From assembly GCA_003963145.1 (NCBI GenBank), contig RXJJ01000012.1, positions 99,728 through 163,727 of the forward strand: a stretch of 64,000 nt of DNA, in the 5' to 3' direction. This document shows, in pieces, positions 53,452 through 62,984 of the stretch; within the stretch, counting starts at the first letter, position 1; every line of letters begins with the position of its first letter. Below the pieces are notes generated by a model. That model saw only the letters and a program-made list of their open reading frames with translations. It ran no database searches and was not told the origin of the DNA. The stretch is from Bradyrhizobiaceae bacterium (GTDB taxonomy: Bacteria > Pseudomonadota > Alphaproteobacteria > Rhizobiales > Xanthobacteraceae). The position numbers and the translations under genes are program-made.

Positions 53452-53976
53452 ATGACGAAGCCCGGCAAGACCACGGCAAGGCCGGCCCCGAAGGCGAAAG
53501 CCGGCGCGCCGACGAGATCCGGCGAGGATTTCCTTAAAGCGCGGATGATGCAGCCCAGGCTGGCCGACTTCCTGTGTTTTTCGATCTATTCGGCGAACCT
53601 CGCCTATGGGCGCGCCTACAAGCCGCTGCTCGACGAACTCGGCCTGACCTACACGCAATACATCGCCATGGTGGCGCTGCGCGAGCAGGACCACCAGACC
53701 GTCGGCCAGCTCGGCGAGAAGATGTTCCTGGAATCGAACACGCTGACGCCGATCCTCAAGAAGCTGGAGGAGATGGGCTATGTCCGCCGCCAGCGCGATC
53801 CCAGGGACGAGCGGCAAGTGGTGGTCAGCCTCACCGAGGAGGGCCAGAAGCTGCGCGACAGGACCCTGTCCGTCAATCTGATCAAGGAGTCCGGCCTGAG
53901 CGGCGACGAACTCGTGACGCTGCAGAAGGACGTGGTGCGGCTGCGCAACAATCTCGTCAAGGCGGCCAAGACGTAG
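53452..53976 (+). CDS. ohrR: MarR-family organic peroxide sensor
   Basis: The ATG at 53452 (GGGAGAGG upstream) gives 174 residues. The redox Cys42 is in LADFLCFSIYSANLAYGRAY as in OhrR proteins, followed by the winged helix (YTQYIAMVALREQDHQTVGQ; NTLTPILKKLEEMGYVRRQR). In the reduced state it represses ohr; oxidation by organic peroxide releases it. Its basic N-terminal tail (about 25 residues) is longer than usual. Divergent from ohr. Confidence 0.94.
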   Translation: MTKPGKTTARPAPKAKAGAPTRSGEDFLKARMMQPRLADFLCFSIYSANLAYGRAYKPLLDELGLTYTQYIAMVALREQDHQTVGQLGEKMFLESNTLTPILKKLEEMGYVRRQRDPRDERQVVVSLTEEGQKLRDRTLSVNLIKESGLSGDELVTLQKDVVRLRNNLVKAAKT

Positions 53977-53997
53977 CGCGCCCGGAGCGCCGCGAGG

Positions 53998-54022
53998 GGA
54001 ACGGCCGCGCCGCGCCCGCATT
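53998..54022 (+). promoter_or_regulatory. Possible sigma-EcfG promoter of the 49-residue gene
   Basis: GGAAC (53998-54002), 16-base spacer, CATT (54019-54022); one mismatch to CGTT; 38 bases before the ATG at 54061. The GC-rich spacer makes chance possible. Confidence 0.4.
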
Positions 54023-54060
54023 GAAGGACATGTGTCCCGCGTCAGCAAAGGGCGTGCATC

Positions 54061-54210
54061 ATGATCCGTAAACTGAAATCCGGCGAATACCGCCTCTATT
54101 CCCGCAAGCTCGATCCGAAAACGCATAAGCGGCGCAACCTCGGCACCTTCAAGTCCCGCGCCGCCGCCGAAAAGCACGAGCGCGAGGTGCAGTATTTCAA
54201 GCGGCACTGA
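54061..54210 (+). CDS. Small basic conserved protein (49 residues)
   Basis: ATG at 54061, TGA at 54208-54210. The product starts MIRKLKSGEYRLYSRKLDPK and continues NLGTFKSRAAAEKHEREVQY, with many Lys and Arg. This short form with a 'sgeYrlYSRk' start and 'FksraAAekHEReVqyFKr' end is a pattern I recognise as conserved among rhizobial small proteins, function unknown. It is too short for most gene callers. Confidence 0.75.
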   Translation: MIRKLKSGEYRLYSRKLDPKTHKRRNLGTFKSRAAAEKHEREVQYFKRH

Positions 54211-54240
54211 CCGACTTGTCGGGAAGCGCCAATCGGCGCG

Positions 54241-54414
54241 CTACGCCCGAAACACGGTGTAGCCGAGGATCAGCAGCACCAGGAAGATGACGACGAAGAT
54301 GTAGAACAGGATGCGCGCCAGATCGGCCGACACCACCGACACGCCCGAGAAGCCGAAGAAACCGGCGATCACCGAAATAATGAAAAAGATAAAAGCCCAT
54401 TTCAGGATGGACAT
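54241..54414 (-). CDS. DUF1328 small membrane protein (57 residues)
   Basis: The ATG at 54414, with GAGGG eight bases before it, gives 57 residues: two membrane helices ([40 protein letters not shown]). This is the DUF1328 (YtjA-like) family, often induced in general stress. A sigma-EcfG-like element with one mismatch lies upstream. Function unknown. Confidence 0.9.
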   Translation of the reverse strand: MSILKWAFIFFIISVIAGFFGFSGVSVVSADLARILFYIFVVIFLVLLILGYTVFRA

Positions 54415-54457
54415 GACGAACCCTCGTATTGTGTTCTCGCGTTTTGACGTGAATGAA

Positions 54458-54482
54458 AACAGGCGAGGACGGCGAAGGTTCC
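54458..54482 (-). promoter_or_regulatory. Possible sigma-EcfG promoter of the DUF1328 gene
   Basis: GGAAC (54482-54478), 16-base spacer, TGTT (54461-54458) on the minus strand; one mismatch to CGTT; 44 bases upstream of the start. Confidence 0.5.
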
Positions 54483-54528
54483 GCACGCGCCGCCTTGACG
54501 GCAGCGCGGGCTCTTTTGTCTGGACCTT

Positions 54529-55269
54529 TTACCTGTCCGCCGCGAACTGCCCCAGCACATCCCGGCAGGCCGGCGACAGCGCGTCCGGGCGCATGGCGAG
54601 ACACTGGACGATGCGCCCGCCGCCGGGCTGCACGTCGCCGCACAGCATGCGCGCATCGGGGCCGCAGGCGAGGCGCAGCACGCGCACTTCCTCGAGCGGG
54701 CGCAGCGGCCTCAGCATCAAGGGAGGCGTCGGCGGAGCCGTGGCTGTTTGCGGCGCGGGCGAGGGCGCGGCGGGTTTTGCGGTCGCGGATTTCGGCGGTG
54801 CTGTCTTCTGTGTGGAAGGGTTTGGCGCGGCAGACTTGGGCGCGGCAGACTTCGTCGTGGGCGAATTGGGTTCGGGCTTGACGGGAGCCGCTTCTGATTT
54901 TGCCGGCGAACGTTCGGCCTTTGAAGTCTCCGACTTCGAAGGTTCTGCTTTCGAACTTTCGGCTTTTGGCGTTTCCGCTTTCGGAGTTTCGGTCTTCGCG
55001 GGCTCCACCGCGCTCACCGCGCTTTTGCAGGCGGGAGACAGCCGCGCCATGTTCTGCTGCAGGCATTGAAAGGCGGCCGCGCCGCCGGGCTGCACGCCCG
55101 AGCAGTTCGACATGAAGTCCGAGCGGCAGGAGGCGCGGATCGCGCTGCGCTGCGCGTCGGTGACCTGCGCCGAGGCGAGGCGTGCAGGCAGCGACAGGCC
55201 GGCAACGGCAAAGGCGGCGAACGCAAGAAGATGCAAGCCAAAGGCTCGCGAGCGGAGTGAGACGGTCAT
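54529..55269 (-). CDS. Exported protein with two Cys-rich (GLG1-like) repeats and a low-complexity linker
   Basis: The ATG at 55269 gives 246 residues with a signal peptide (residues 1-30, LLAFAAFAVAGLSLPARLAS). A first Cys module (CRSDFMSNCSGVQPGGAAAF, then CLQQNMARLSPAC) and a last one (CGPDARMLCGDVQPGGGRIV, then CLAMRPDALSPAC) are clearly the same unit, separated by about 110 residues of Lys/Pro/Ala/Glu/Ser repeats (PKAE, SKAE). The Cys units match the cysteine-rich GLG1 repeat found in many rhizobial exported proteins. Function unknown; the linker may span the cell wall. Confidence 0.85.
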   Translation of the reverse strand: MTVSLRSRAFGLHLLAFAAFAVAGLSLPARLASAQVTDAQRSAIRASCRSDFMSNCSGVQPGGAAAFQCLQQNMARLSPACKSAVSAVEPAKTETPKAETPKAESSKAEPSKSETSKAERSPAKSEAAPVKPEPNSPTTKSAAPKSAAPNPSTQKTAPPKSATAKPAAPSPAPQTATAPPTPPLMLRPLRPLEEVRVLRLACGPDARMLCGDVQPGGGRIVQCLAMRPDALSPACRDVLGQFAADR

Positions 55270-55415
55270 GACGTTTCCCCGCGCGGTCCTGAAAACGCCC
55301 GCGCCTTTATATAAAGTATCGGGCCGTATCATTTTCGGATTTTGATTTGACCGCAAGCGGATTGTTGCGGCGGGCGCGGCGGGATCAACCGCGCTGGCGT
55401 TAAAGCGGGACGCTG

Positions 55416-55829
55416 TTAGAGCCGGGCCAGCGCCAGCCGCGCCAGCGGCGAAAGCTTGCCGTCGATGCGCGGCACATCGTTCGGCGCCACCACGGCCAGC
55501 GCGCCCTCGGTGATGACGAGTTTGTCGAGGGGAAGATCGCGCACGACATAGACCTCGCATTCCAGCGATCCGTCGCCGTCGATTTCCATATCCGCGCCCT
55601 CATGGCGCAGCAGCAGCTCGAACTTTTCCGCCGGCACCGCGTAGCTGATCTCTTCCTCGATCTCGCGCACCGCGCAGGCGAGGCACGTCTCGCCGTCCTC
55701 GCAATGGCCGCCGAACAGCGAAATCTTGCCGGGCTGCAGAATGTTTGGAATGTCGTCGCGCTGCTGCAGCAAGAGATTGCCGGAGGTGTCGATCAGAACG
55801 GCGCAGCCAATGCGGCGGGGTGGGGACAT
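55416..55829 (-). CDS. NUDIX hydrolase
   Basis: The ATG at 55829 gives 137 residues. The Nudix box reads GHCEDGETCLACAVREIEEE, matching G-x5-E-x7-R-E-U-x-E-E, with the metal Glu residues in place. Such enzymes hydrolyse nucleoside diphosphates linked to other groups; the substrate is unknown. It begins 30 bases after the stop of the HEPN gene and was probably the original next gene after gmhB before the insertion. Confidence 0.9.
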   Translation of the reverse strand: MSPPRRIGCAVLIDTSGNLLLQQRDDIPNILQPGKISLFGGHCEDGETCLACAVREIEEEISYAVPAEKFELLLRHEGADMEIDGDGSLECEVYVVRDLPLDKLVITEGALAVVAPNDVPRIDGKLSPLARLALARL

Positions 55830-55858
55830 TGCAATAGCCCGATATGTAGAGCTTATTC

Positions 55859-56986
55859 TCAAGTAGCAGGTTTCAAGATTGTAGCCAGAGCGTTCTCGTG
55901 GTTCCTTTGCATTTTTTGAAATCTGTAGCGCAGCATACCGGTTCGATCATCGTACCATGCTTGTCCGGGATTACGATTGTTGAAAGGCCCGTAAAATTCG
56001 ATGCTTAAAAAGCCAGTTAACAATAAGCGATAAAGCGATGGCGTATACATAAACAGACTACGTCCACTTTCGACAATCAGGCGGCTGTCGGAAATCGGAT
56101 TACCGTGCAAATAGTCATTTCGAGCATGATAAAGTTGGCCGTATATCCAACTCGCTAAATTGCGCTGGCGAGAACTTTGTTTTGGTTTCCGTCTTTCATA
56201 GCAGTTGTAAATTTCCTCAGTACAGGCTTCCGTCAACCACCCAACTTTATCAAAGACGCGATAGACCTCATTGAGGCCGCTGTCTCTATCGCCCGGATGT
56301 GCGAGAATCTCAAACGCGCTGACCCACAGTGAGATGCTTCGCCCGAGGGACTGAGGTGTAACATCCACCACGCCGGGAAGTTGCGCGGCTGCATTGGCCA
56401 TATTTAATGAACGAAATAGGGCCAGACTTCTCCAGGTTGGTTTTGTTGATGAAAACCGTCTTCTCCATTCGCCGAGCAAGGCCTTCAATAAGATTTCATC
56501 AACCTCCAATGCTTCCCACTGTGAAATGGCTAATCCCGGCGTGGATTGTCCCTTAAAATCTTGGAATCGCTCCATGCCCCAAAGCGAAGGATTATTCGTT
56601 GTTAGAACATCAAAGTCTTTACTGAAGGTCCAAGCGTAAAAATCAAAGAAAGTCGAATACTGGTAAGTCTGAACTTTGGAATATAGCATAGTCAGAGATC
56701 GGCTATTTGTCACAGCCGCAATTGATATGGAATCTCGAAAGCTCGTAATTGCATCGAGAGACATCACCCATGCTGGCGCATCCGCGCGCGTTAGCAACAC
56801 GCTTGGTTTAACGGGATGCTGAAACGCATCGGTGAACGAAGAAAGAAAGGGAATAAATTTATCTGTGCGCTTGCCAATCTCAAGACAACGTGCGTCATCT
56901 GGCGCAACGATTGCGACGTACTCGTTCTCAATGGGCTCTTTAATGAGAAGGTTGGGCAGGACGTAAATGGGATTCCAAGTATGCAC
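55859..56986 (-). CDS. Second HEPN-domain protein (Apea-like)
   Basis: Read from a GTG at 56986, it has 375 residues. The N-terminal 200 residues are unassigned. The C-terminal HEPN-like domain (about 205-345) includes RSISLWVSAFEILAHPGDRD and QLYHARNDYLHGNPISD, with Arg289-x4-His294 as the R-x4-6-H signature. The DNA is far AT-richer than gmhB and the NUDIX gene on either side, which indicates transfer. It fits tightly in the minus-strand order gmhA-gmhB-HEPN-NUDIX (gaps of 37 and 29 bases), so it is probably read with them. It resembles the HEPN protein at 31703 in domain order but not in sequence. An antiphage role is inferred. Confidence 0.72.
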   Translation of the reverse strand: MHTWNPIYVLPNLLIKEPIENEYVAIVAPDDARCLEIGKRTDKFIPFLSSFTDAFQHPVKPSVLLTRADAPAWVMSLDAITSFRDSISIAAVTNSRSLTMLYSKVQTYQYSTFFDFYAWTFSKDFDVLTTNNPSLWGMERFQDFKGQSTPGLAISQWEALEVDEILLKALLGEWRRRFSSTKPTWRSLALFRSLNMANAAAQLPGVVDVTPQSLGRSISLWVSAFEILAHPGDRDSGLNEVYRVFDKVGWLTEACTEEIYNCYERRKPKQSSRQRNLASWIYGQLYHARNDYLHGNPISDSRLIVESGRSLFMYTPSLYRLLLTGFLSIEFYGPFNNRNPGQAWYDDRTGMLRYRFQKMQRNHENALATILKPAT

Positions 56987-57023
56987 GATTGTATCCCGTA
57001 TTAGTGCCTAAAACGGCAAAGTT

Positions 57024-57554
57024 TTATATTCTAACACTCTCTTCCACAAACCTCTCCAAATCCCCGCCCTTAAACAAATGCCCGGCAATCCCCGCCGCCT
57101 GCGCGGCGTCCATGTCGGTTGGTTTGTCGCCGATCACGAAGCTGCGCGCCGCATCCACCGGCCAGTGCTGCATCAGATCGAGGATCATGCCGGGCTTTGG
57201 CTTGCGCCAGTGATGCTCGATGGCGAAGGCCTCGATAATGCCCTCGGGGTGATGCGGCGCGAAGCGCGCATCGTCGATCCGCGCGCCCTGCTGCAAAAGT
57301 TCGGCGAACATCCAGCGGTGCAGCGCCTCGACGTCGCTCTCTTTATATAGTCCGCGCGCCACGCCCGACTGGTTGGTGATGACGAACACGTAATAGCCCG
57401 CCTCGTTGAGGCGGCGCACCGCGCGCGCGGCGCCGGCGATCCAGCGGATGTTTTCCGGCTGCCACACATAGCCGTCGTCGTGGTTCAGCACGCCGTCGCG
57501 GTCGAGAAACGCGGCGGGCTTGCGCACAAGGCTGCCGGTGTTTGTGGGGCTCAT
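57024..57554 (-). CDS. gmhB: D-glycero-beta-D-manno-heptose 1,7-bisphosphate 7-phosphatase
   Basis: The 176-residue HAD protein has motif 1 as [15 protein letters not shown] (nucleophile and acid Asp), [16 protein letters not shown] (motif 2), [18 protein letters not shown] (motif 3) and [16 protein letters not shown] (motif 4). The DRDGVLN and Cys-less zinc-loop area around [10 protein letters not shown] fit GmhB-type rather than HisB phosphatases. It removes the C7 phosphate in ADP-heptose synthesis. Its ATG overlaps the gmhA stop (57551-57554). Confidence 0.92.
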   Translation of the reverse strand: MSPTNTGSLVRKPAAFLDRDGVLNHDDGYVWQPENIRWIAGAARAVRRLNEAGYYVFVITNQSGVARGLYKESDVEALHRWMFAELLQQGARIDDARFAPHHPEGIIEAFAIEHHWRKPKPGMILDLMQHWPVDAARSFVIGDKPTDMDAAQAAGIAGHLFKGGDLERFVEESVRI

Positions 57555-58141
57555 TCGTCCGCGCGCGCCATCAGCACGGCCTCGACCTCGTCGCAGATCG
57601 CGTGCATCGCCATCATGTGGATCTGCTGCACCACCGCGGTGTCGTCGCTCGGCGAGATCAGCACGTGATCGCAGACGTCCTTCATGCTGGCGCCGCGCAG
57701 GCCGGTGAATCCGGCGCTGACGATTCCCATCTCGCGCGCCATCGTGATCGCGGCGAGGATGTTCGGCGATTTGCCGGATGTGGTCAGCGCGATCAGCACG
57801 TCGCCCTTTTTGCCGAGGCCCTGAAGCTGGCGCGCGAAAATCTGCTCGAAGCCGTAATCGTTGCCGATGGCGGTGAGCGCCGAGGTGTCGGTGGTCAGCG
57901 CGATCGCCGCCCACGCCGCGCGCTCGCGCTTGTAGCGGCCGACGATCTCGGCGGCGATGTGCTGCGCGTCCGCCGCGCTGCCGCCATTGCCGATCAGCAG
58001 CAGCTTGCCGCCGCGCGCGATCGCCTCCGCGATGGATTTGGCGATGGCGTGCGACGCGGCGAGCACTTCGCCTTCGTGCACCGCGCGGTTCAGCGCGTGA
58101 AGCGAATTTTCAAAATGGGTTTTGACGCGGTCGCCGGTCAC
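57551..58141 (-). CDS. gmhA: Sedoheptulose-7-phosphate isomerase
   Basis: The 196-residue SIS-domain protein starts at a [23 protein letters not shown] is the phosphosugar loop and [20 protein letters not shown] the second SIS motif, and [16 protein letters not shown] near the end holds metal-site residues. It converts sedoheptulose 7-phosphate into D-glycero-D-manno-heptose 7-phosphate, the first step of the heptose pathway. It overlaps gmhB by four bases. Confidence 0.95.
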   Translation of the reverse strand: MTGDRVKTHFENSLHALNRAVHEGEVLAASHAIAKSIAEAIARGGKLLLIGNGGSAADAQHIAAEIVGRYKRERAAWAAIALTTDTSALTAIGNDYGFEQIFARQLQGLGKKGDVLIALTTSGKSPNILAAITMAREMGIVSAGFTGLRGASMKDVCDHVLISPSDDTAVVQQIHMMAMHAICDEVEAVLMARADE

Positions 58142-58247
58142 GGAAAGAGTCCTGTTCAGAGTCTTGTTTCAGAGTCACGTCTGCTGTTCGGCTAGTCGTA
58201 GACAGGCGCGAAGGGCCGCGCAAGACGGCGAAAAGGCGAGGTTACAG

Positions 58248-58287
58248 TTAACGCGGGTTCATCCGGATTTAACGCGCGTTTCATCCG
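58248..58287. repeat. Imperfect tandem repeat downstream of the heptosyltransferase
   Basis: TTAACGCGGGTTCATCCG (58248-58265) recurs as TTAACGCGCGTTTCATCCG (58269-58287), and a partial third unit TTAATGCGC (from 58291) includes the stop codon of the gene at 58291. Similar in style to the repeat array at 13868. Confidence 0.75.
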
Positions 58288-58290
58288 CGG

Positions 58291-59376
58291 TTAATGCGCA
58301 AAATTGGCGACGTTGACCCGGTCGTTGTCGATCACGTCCAGCGCCCGCGCCACTACCTCGCTCACGGGAATATCGCGCATGCACAGGTGATGGTTCATCC
58401 GGCACACCGGCTTGTGGCAGGGCTGGCACTCCAGCGTGGTTTTGGTCTGCACCAGCGTCGCGGCGAGGCCGTTGAGCGGCGCCCAGTGATAGGGACTCGT
58501 GGGTCCGAAGATGCCGACCACCGGCGTGCCCGCCGCCGCCGCTACATGCATCAGGCCCGAGTCGTTGGAGATCGCGATTGTCGCCGCCGCCAGCGCCAGA
58601 ATGCCGTCGCGCAAATCGGTGCCGGTCATGTCGCGGGCACGGGGACCGGCGATGGCAACGATGTCGGAGGCGGCCTGTTTTTCACCGGGGCCGCCGATCA
58701 CCCACACATCAAAGCCTTTATCCGCAAGGGTTTTCGCGGCCTCCGCGTAATAGGTCCAGCGCTTGGCGGGGCCGACCGCGCCGGGCGCGAGCGCGATCGC
58801 GGCGTTGTCGCCGAGGCCCTTCGCCTTGCGCCACGCGGCGATCTCCTCCGGCGGCACGACGAGCTGCGGCGGCGGCCAGTCCTCGATCAGCTTCGCCTCC
58901 GGCGGCAGCGCCAGCGCGCATTTCTTGTCGATCATGCGGGCGAGTTTCTTCTCGCCCCAGCGCCAGTCGTTGAGCAGGCCGAAGCGCATCTCGCCGACAA
59001 AGCCGGTGCGCTGGGGAATGCCCGCCAGCATCGGCGCCAGCGCCGCCTTCCAGGTGCGCGGCATGATCAGCGCGGTGCCGTAGTTTTGCTGTTTGAGCCT
59101 GTGCGCCAGCGCTTTCTGCTGATCCATCGCGATTTGCCCGCGCGGCAGATTCCACTCGATGCCATTGCGAACGCCCGGCATGTAATCGACAAGCGGCCTG
59201 CAAAGCGTGGTGGTCAAAAGATCGACAGGGCGGTTCGGCCAGCGTTCCTTCAGCACGCGCACGACGCTGTGGCCGCGCACGAAGTCGCCGATCCACATAT
59301 AGGGCACGATCAGAACGGGGCTGGTTTCGGCCGGGTCCGCCTCGACGCCCATCTGGTGAAGTATTTGATAATCCAT
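58291..59376 (-). CDS. waaF: Glycosyltransferase family 9, ADP-heptose:LPS heptosyltransferase II-like
   Basis: From the ATG at 59376 the protein has 361 residues. VLIVPYMWIGDFVRGHSVVR at the start (the WaaF-like replacement of the IGD motif), AIALAPGAVGPAKRWTYYAE, and the donor site TIAISNDSGLMHVAAAAGTP with VVGIFGPTSPYHWAPLN are typical of WaaF. Four C-terminal cysteines in ECQPCHKPVCRMNHHLCM resemble the set known from WaaF relatives. It adds the second heptose. A GTG at 59421 gives a longer form. It is divergent from hldD over 178 bases. Confidence 0.9.
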   Translation of the reverse strand: MDYQILHQMGVEADPAETSPVLIVPYMWIGDFVRGHSVVRVLKERWPNRPVDLLTTTLCRPLVDYMPGVRNGIEWNLPRGQIAMDQQKALAHRLKQQNYGTALIMPRTWKAALAPMLAGIPQRTGFVGEMRFGLLNDWRWGEKKLARMIDKKCALALPPEAKLIEDWPPPQLVVPPEEIAAWRKAKGLGDNAAIALAPGAVGPAKRWTYYAEAAKTLADKGFDVWVIGGPGEKQAASDIVAIAGPRARDMTGTDLRDGILALAAATIAISNDSGLMHVAAAAGTPVVGIFGPTSPYHWAPLNGLAATLVQTKTTLECQPCHKPVCRMNHHLCMRDIPVSEVVARALDVIDNDRVNVANFAH

Positions 59377-59554
59377 ATCTTTTCTGGCCTGCGGCGCGGG
59401 GCCGGAGCGGAAGAAGTCCACGCCCCTGATAGCCTCTTCGCCGGGCCGGATAAATGAGGAAATTCGGGGCGCGGGCCTTCACCAAATTCCGCTCCCGGCG
59501 TTGCCTCGCGGGCATGACTGGGGCAAAGGTGACCGCCGAAAGGATACCGCGACC

Positions 59555-60535
59555 ATGCTGCTCGTGACCGGGGGCACCGGCTTTATCGGATCGAATATCG
59601 TGGCGGCTCTCAACGAGGCCGGCCGCTCCGATGTCGTGGTGTGCGATTTTCTCGGAACCGACGGCAAATGGCGCAACCTCGCCAAGCGCCAGCTCGCCGA
59701 CATCGTGCCGCCCAATGAATTGATGCACTGGCTGTCGAGCCGCAAGCTGCAGGGCGTCATCCACATGGGCGCCATTTCCGAAACCACGGCAACCGACGGC
59801 GATCTCGTGATCGAAACCAATTTCCGCCTGTCGAAGCGGCTTTTGGACTGGTGCACCGTCAACCGCGTGCCTTTCATCTATGCCTCGTCGGCGGCGACCT
59901 ATGGCGACGGCGAGGAGGGGTTTGTCGATGACGACTCGCTGCCTGCGCTGAAAAAGCTGCGGCCGATGAATCTCTACGGCTGGAGCAAGAACCTGTTCGA
60001 CATGGCGGTGGCCGAACGCGTCGCCAAGGGCAAGCCGATGCCGCCGCAATATGCGGGTCTCAAGTTCTTCAATGTTTTCGGGCCGAACGAGTATCACAAG
60101 GGCGCGATGATGAGCGTCCTGACCAAGCGTTTCGACGAGATCAGGGCGGGCAAGACCATCCAGTTGTTCAAGTCGCATCGTGAAGGCATCGCCGATGGCG
60201 ATCAGCGCCGCGACTTCATCTACGTGGACGATGTGGTGCGCGTGATCATGTGGCTGCTCGCGGCCGGAAACGTCAACGGCATTTTCAATGTCGGCACCGG
60301 CCATGCGCGCAGCTTCCGCGATCTGATGCTGGCGGCTTACGGTGCGCTCGGCACCAGACCGCAGATCGAATATGTCGACATGCCCGAGCAGATCCGCGGC
60401 AGCTATCAGTATTTCACGCAGGCCAGCACCGACCGTCTGCTGCAATCCGGCTATAATGGCGGCTTCACCAGTCTGGAAGATGCGGTGAAATCCTACGTGC
60501 AGGATTTCCTCGATCGTCCCGACCGCTATCGCTGA
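59555..60535 (+). CDS. hldD: ADP-L-glycero-D-manno-heptose 6-epimerase
   Basis: The ATG at 59555 follows AAAGGA by nine bases and gives 326 residues. [20 protein letters not shown] (Rossmann), [17 protein letters not shown] (HldD-specific, with the S/T residues) and [14 protein letters not shown] (Tyr-x3-Lys catalytic pair) identify the family. [14 protein letters not shown] is also HldD-specific. It makes the L,D-heptose form. It starts 20 bases before hldE, so the two are one operon. Confidence 0.96.
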   Translation: MLLVTGGTGFIGSNIVAALNEAGRSDVVVCDFLGTDGKWRNLAKRQLADIVPPNELMHWLSSRKLQGVIHMGAISETTATDGDLVIETNFRLSKRLLDWCTVNRVPFIYASSAATYGDGEEGFVDDDSLPALKKLRPMNLYGWSKNLFDMAVAERVAKGKPMPPQYAGLKFFNVFGPNEYHKGAMMSVLTKRFDEIRAGKTIQLFKSHREGIADGDQRRDFIYVDDVVRVIMWLLAAGNVNGIFNVGTGHARSFRDLMLAAYGALGTRPQIEYVDMPEQIRGSYQYFTQASTDRLLQSGYNGGFTSLEDAVKSYVQDFLDRPDRYR

Positions 60536-60555
60536 TCGCTGAGCAAAGGCTGACA

Positions 60556-62028
60556 ATGTTCGATTTCGATGCGCTCTCAAAAGCGATGGCCCGCCAGACG
60601 GTGCTCTGCGTCGGCGACGTGATGCTCGACGAGTTCATCTATGGTGAAGTCTCGCGCATTTCTCCCGAAGCGCCGGCGCCCGTCATCGCGGTCCAGCGCA
60701 GCGAGAAGAATGTCGGCGGCGCGGGCAACGTCGCGCGCAACATCGCGGCGCTCGGCGCGCGCTGCATTTTCGTCAGCCTGATCGGCGAAGACGACGCGGC
60801 GAAAACATTGAAGGCCGAATTTTCCGGCGAGCCGCGCATCGAGCCGGTTCTGATCGTCGATTTCCTGCGGCCGACCACGCGCAAGCTGCGTTTCGTTTCG
60901 GAGCATTTCTCGACGCACATGTTGCGCGCGGATTGGGAAATGGCCGCGCCCGCCGCGCCCGCCGTCGAGGCGCAGCTGATCGAGGCCATTCTGGCGGCGC
61001 TGCCGCGCGCCGACATCGTGCTGCTGTCCGACTATGCCAAGGGCGTGCTGACGCCGCATCTGATCCGCAGCGTGATCGATGCGGCGACGACGCTCGGCAA
61101 GCGCGTGATTGTCGATCCGAAGAACGTGAATTTCGCGGTGTATCACGGCGCGACGCTGCTAACTCCGAACCGCAAGGAGTTCATGGAAGCCACCCGCAGC
61201 CCGGCCGAGACGCAGGCCGAGATCGCGACGGCGGCGCAGGACGCCATGGTGGTGGCGGGTTGCGAGGCGATGCTGGTGACGCAAAGCGAAGACGGCATGA
61301 CGTTGGTGACGCGCAGCGGCAGCACGCTTCATGTGCCGGCCTATCCGGTGAAGGTGCGCGACGTCTCGGGCGCGGGCGACACGGTGGTTGCGGCGCTCGC
61401 CGTTACGCTGGCGGCCGGAGCCGATGAGGAAACCGCGCTGCGCATGGCGTCGGCGGCGGCGGCTGTCGCGGTCGGCAAGCACGGCACGGCGACGGTGACG
61501 CAGAATGAACTCCGCAAGAAGATTTTGCCCCACGCCTCGCTGACCGCCGAGGAGAAGATCGCCTCCGACTGGGAGGACCTCGAAGAACATTTGGCCGAAT
61601 GGCGCAAGCAGGGCCTGCGCGTCGGCTTCACCAACGGCTGTTTCGACATCCTGCATCCAGGTCATGTGCGCGTCATCACGCAGGCGCGGGCGGCCTGCGA
61701 CCGCCTGATCGTCGGTCTCAACAGCGACGCTTCGGTAAGGCGGCTGAAAGGCGCGGATCGCCCGGTGCAGGACGAGCGCGCACGTGCGGAGGTGCTCGCG
61801 GCGCTCGAGGCGGTCGATCTGGTCGTGGTGTTCGACGACGACACGCCGCTGACGCTGATCGCCCAGATCAAGCCGACGGTACTGGTGAAGGGCGGCGACT
61901 ATACCCGCGAGCAGGTGGTCGGCCACGATATCGTCACCGCCAACGGCGGAGAGGTTTTGCTGGTCGATATTCTGCCCGGCCACAGCACCACATCGCTGGT
62001 GAAGCGGGCGCGTGAGAATCGCTCCTAG
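60556..62028 (+). CDS. hldE: Bifunctional heptose-7-phosphate kinase / heptose-1-phosphate adenylyltransferase
   Basis: The 490-residue protein has a ribokinase-like domain ([38 protein letters not shown], about residues 1-325) fused to a nucleotidyltransferase domain ([20 protein letters not shown], HxGH, about 350-490). It performs the two nucleotide-dependent steps of ADP-heptose synthesis. Order with hldD and nearby gmhA/gmhB completes the pathway. Its stop TAG overlaps the convergent gene's stop in a shared CTAG. Confidence 0.96.
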   Translation: MFDFDALSKAMARQTVLCVGDVMLDEFIYGEVSRISPEAPAPVIAVQRSEKNVGGAGNVARNIAALGARCIFVSLIGEDDAAKTLKAEFSGEPRIEPVLIVDFLRPTTRKLRFVSEHFSTHMLRADWEMAAPAAPAVEAQLIEAILAALPRADIVLLSDYAKGVLTPHLIRSVIDAATTLGKRVIVDPKNVNFAVYHGATLLTPNRKEFMEATRSPAETQAEIATAAQDAMVVAGCEAMLVTQSEDGMTLVTRSGSTLHVPAYPVKVRDVSGAGDTVVAALAVTLAAGADEETALRMASAAAAVAVGKHGTATVTQNELRKKILPHASLTAEEKIASDWEDLEEHLAEWRKQGLRVGFTNGCFDILHPGHVRVITQARAACDRLIVGLNSDASVRRLKGADRPVQDERARAEVLAALEAVDLVVVFDDDTPLTLIAQIKPTVLVKGGDYTREQVVGHDIVTANGGEVLLVDILPGHSTTSLVKRARENRS

Positions 62029-62984
62029 TCGATATCAGGCACCACAGCCGGCACCTTCGATCCTTTTTCGGCGCTGAAAATCCACACCAGCCCGCCGATG
62101 GCGCCGACCACGAAAAACGCGGCACCGAACAGCAGCGATACCACGGTGCCGTCCGCCCGCACCAAGCCCGCATAGCCGAACGCCACCATCATGGAGGCCT
62201 CGCGCACGCCCCAGCCGGCAATCGAGATCGGCAGCATGGTGATCAGCATGATCGGCGGAATCAGCATGAAGACCTGTTCGAAATTCGCCGGCGCCGCGAT
62301 CGCGCGCACCGCGCACCATGCGATCACGACAGCCAGCACGTGAATGAGCAGGGACAGCACGGCGATTTTCGGTCCCGAGCGGCGATTGAATAAAACGCCG
62401 TTGGCGATCACCGAACAGGCGTGAACGTGCCGGGTCGGCCACCATGCCTTCAGCCACGGCCATGACAGGCGGCCGAGCAGCAGAAATGCGAGACCCGCGC
62501 CGAGCGCGGCAAGATCGAGGAGCACCAGCGCCAGTTGCCCCTTGGCATTGCTGATCATCGGATAGCTCCAGGGCAGGCTGCACACCACGATGACGGCGAG
62601 CGCAATCAGTCCGATGGCGCGGTCCACCAGAACGGAATAGGTGGCCGCGCGCCAGCCCGCGCCGGTGCGGCCCACCAGCCACAGCCGCATCGCGTCGCCG
62701 CCGATGGCGGACGGCAGGGTCTGGTTGAAGAACGAGCCGATCATGTTGAAACGGAAGGCCTGCCGGTCGGTCAGCGGCGCTTCGCATTGATTCGAAATCT
62801 CCCGCCAGCGCAGCGCGCCGACGAACACCTGGAAAAGCGTCACCAGAACGGCGATGGCGAACCAGACCGGGCTGACGCCGACGAGACGTTCCTGCAGGTG
62901 GGCAATATCGATGCCGCGCAGCGCGAGGTACAGAAGTCCCAGCGAAACCAGAATCCGGGCAGCTAGGACGAGAAACGAACGCAT
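62025..62984 (-). CDS. Lysylphosphatidylglycerol-synthase-like / UPF0104 membrane protein
   Basis: The ATG at 62984 gives 319 residues with about seven to eight membrane helices. [37 protein letters not shown] and [20 protein letters not shown] are the conserved motifs of the AglD/LPG synthase transmembrane family (PF03706). The aminoacyltransferase domain of MprF is absent, so this is a flippase-like or glycosyltransferase-associated stand-alone form. Location among heptose genes suggests LPS or lipid handling. It is convergent with hldE. Confidence 0.88.
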   Translation of the reverse strand: MRSFLVLAARILVSLGLLYLALRGIDIAHLQERLVGVSPVWFAIAVLVTLFQVFVGALRWREISNQCEAPLTDRQAFRFNMIGSFFNQTLPSAIGGDAMRLWLVGRTGAGWRAATYSVLVDRAIGLIALAVIVVCSLPWSYPMISNAKGQLALVLLDLAALGAGLAFLLLGRLSWPWLKAWWPTRHVHACSVIANGVLFNRRSGPKIAVLSLLIHVLAVVIAWCAVRAIAAPANFEQVFMLIPPIMLITMLPISIAGWGVREASMMVAFGYAGLVRADGTVVSLLFGAAFFVVGAIGGLVWIFSAEKGSKVPAVVPDID

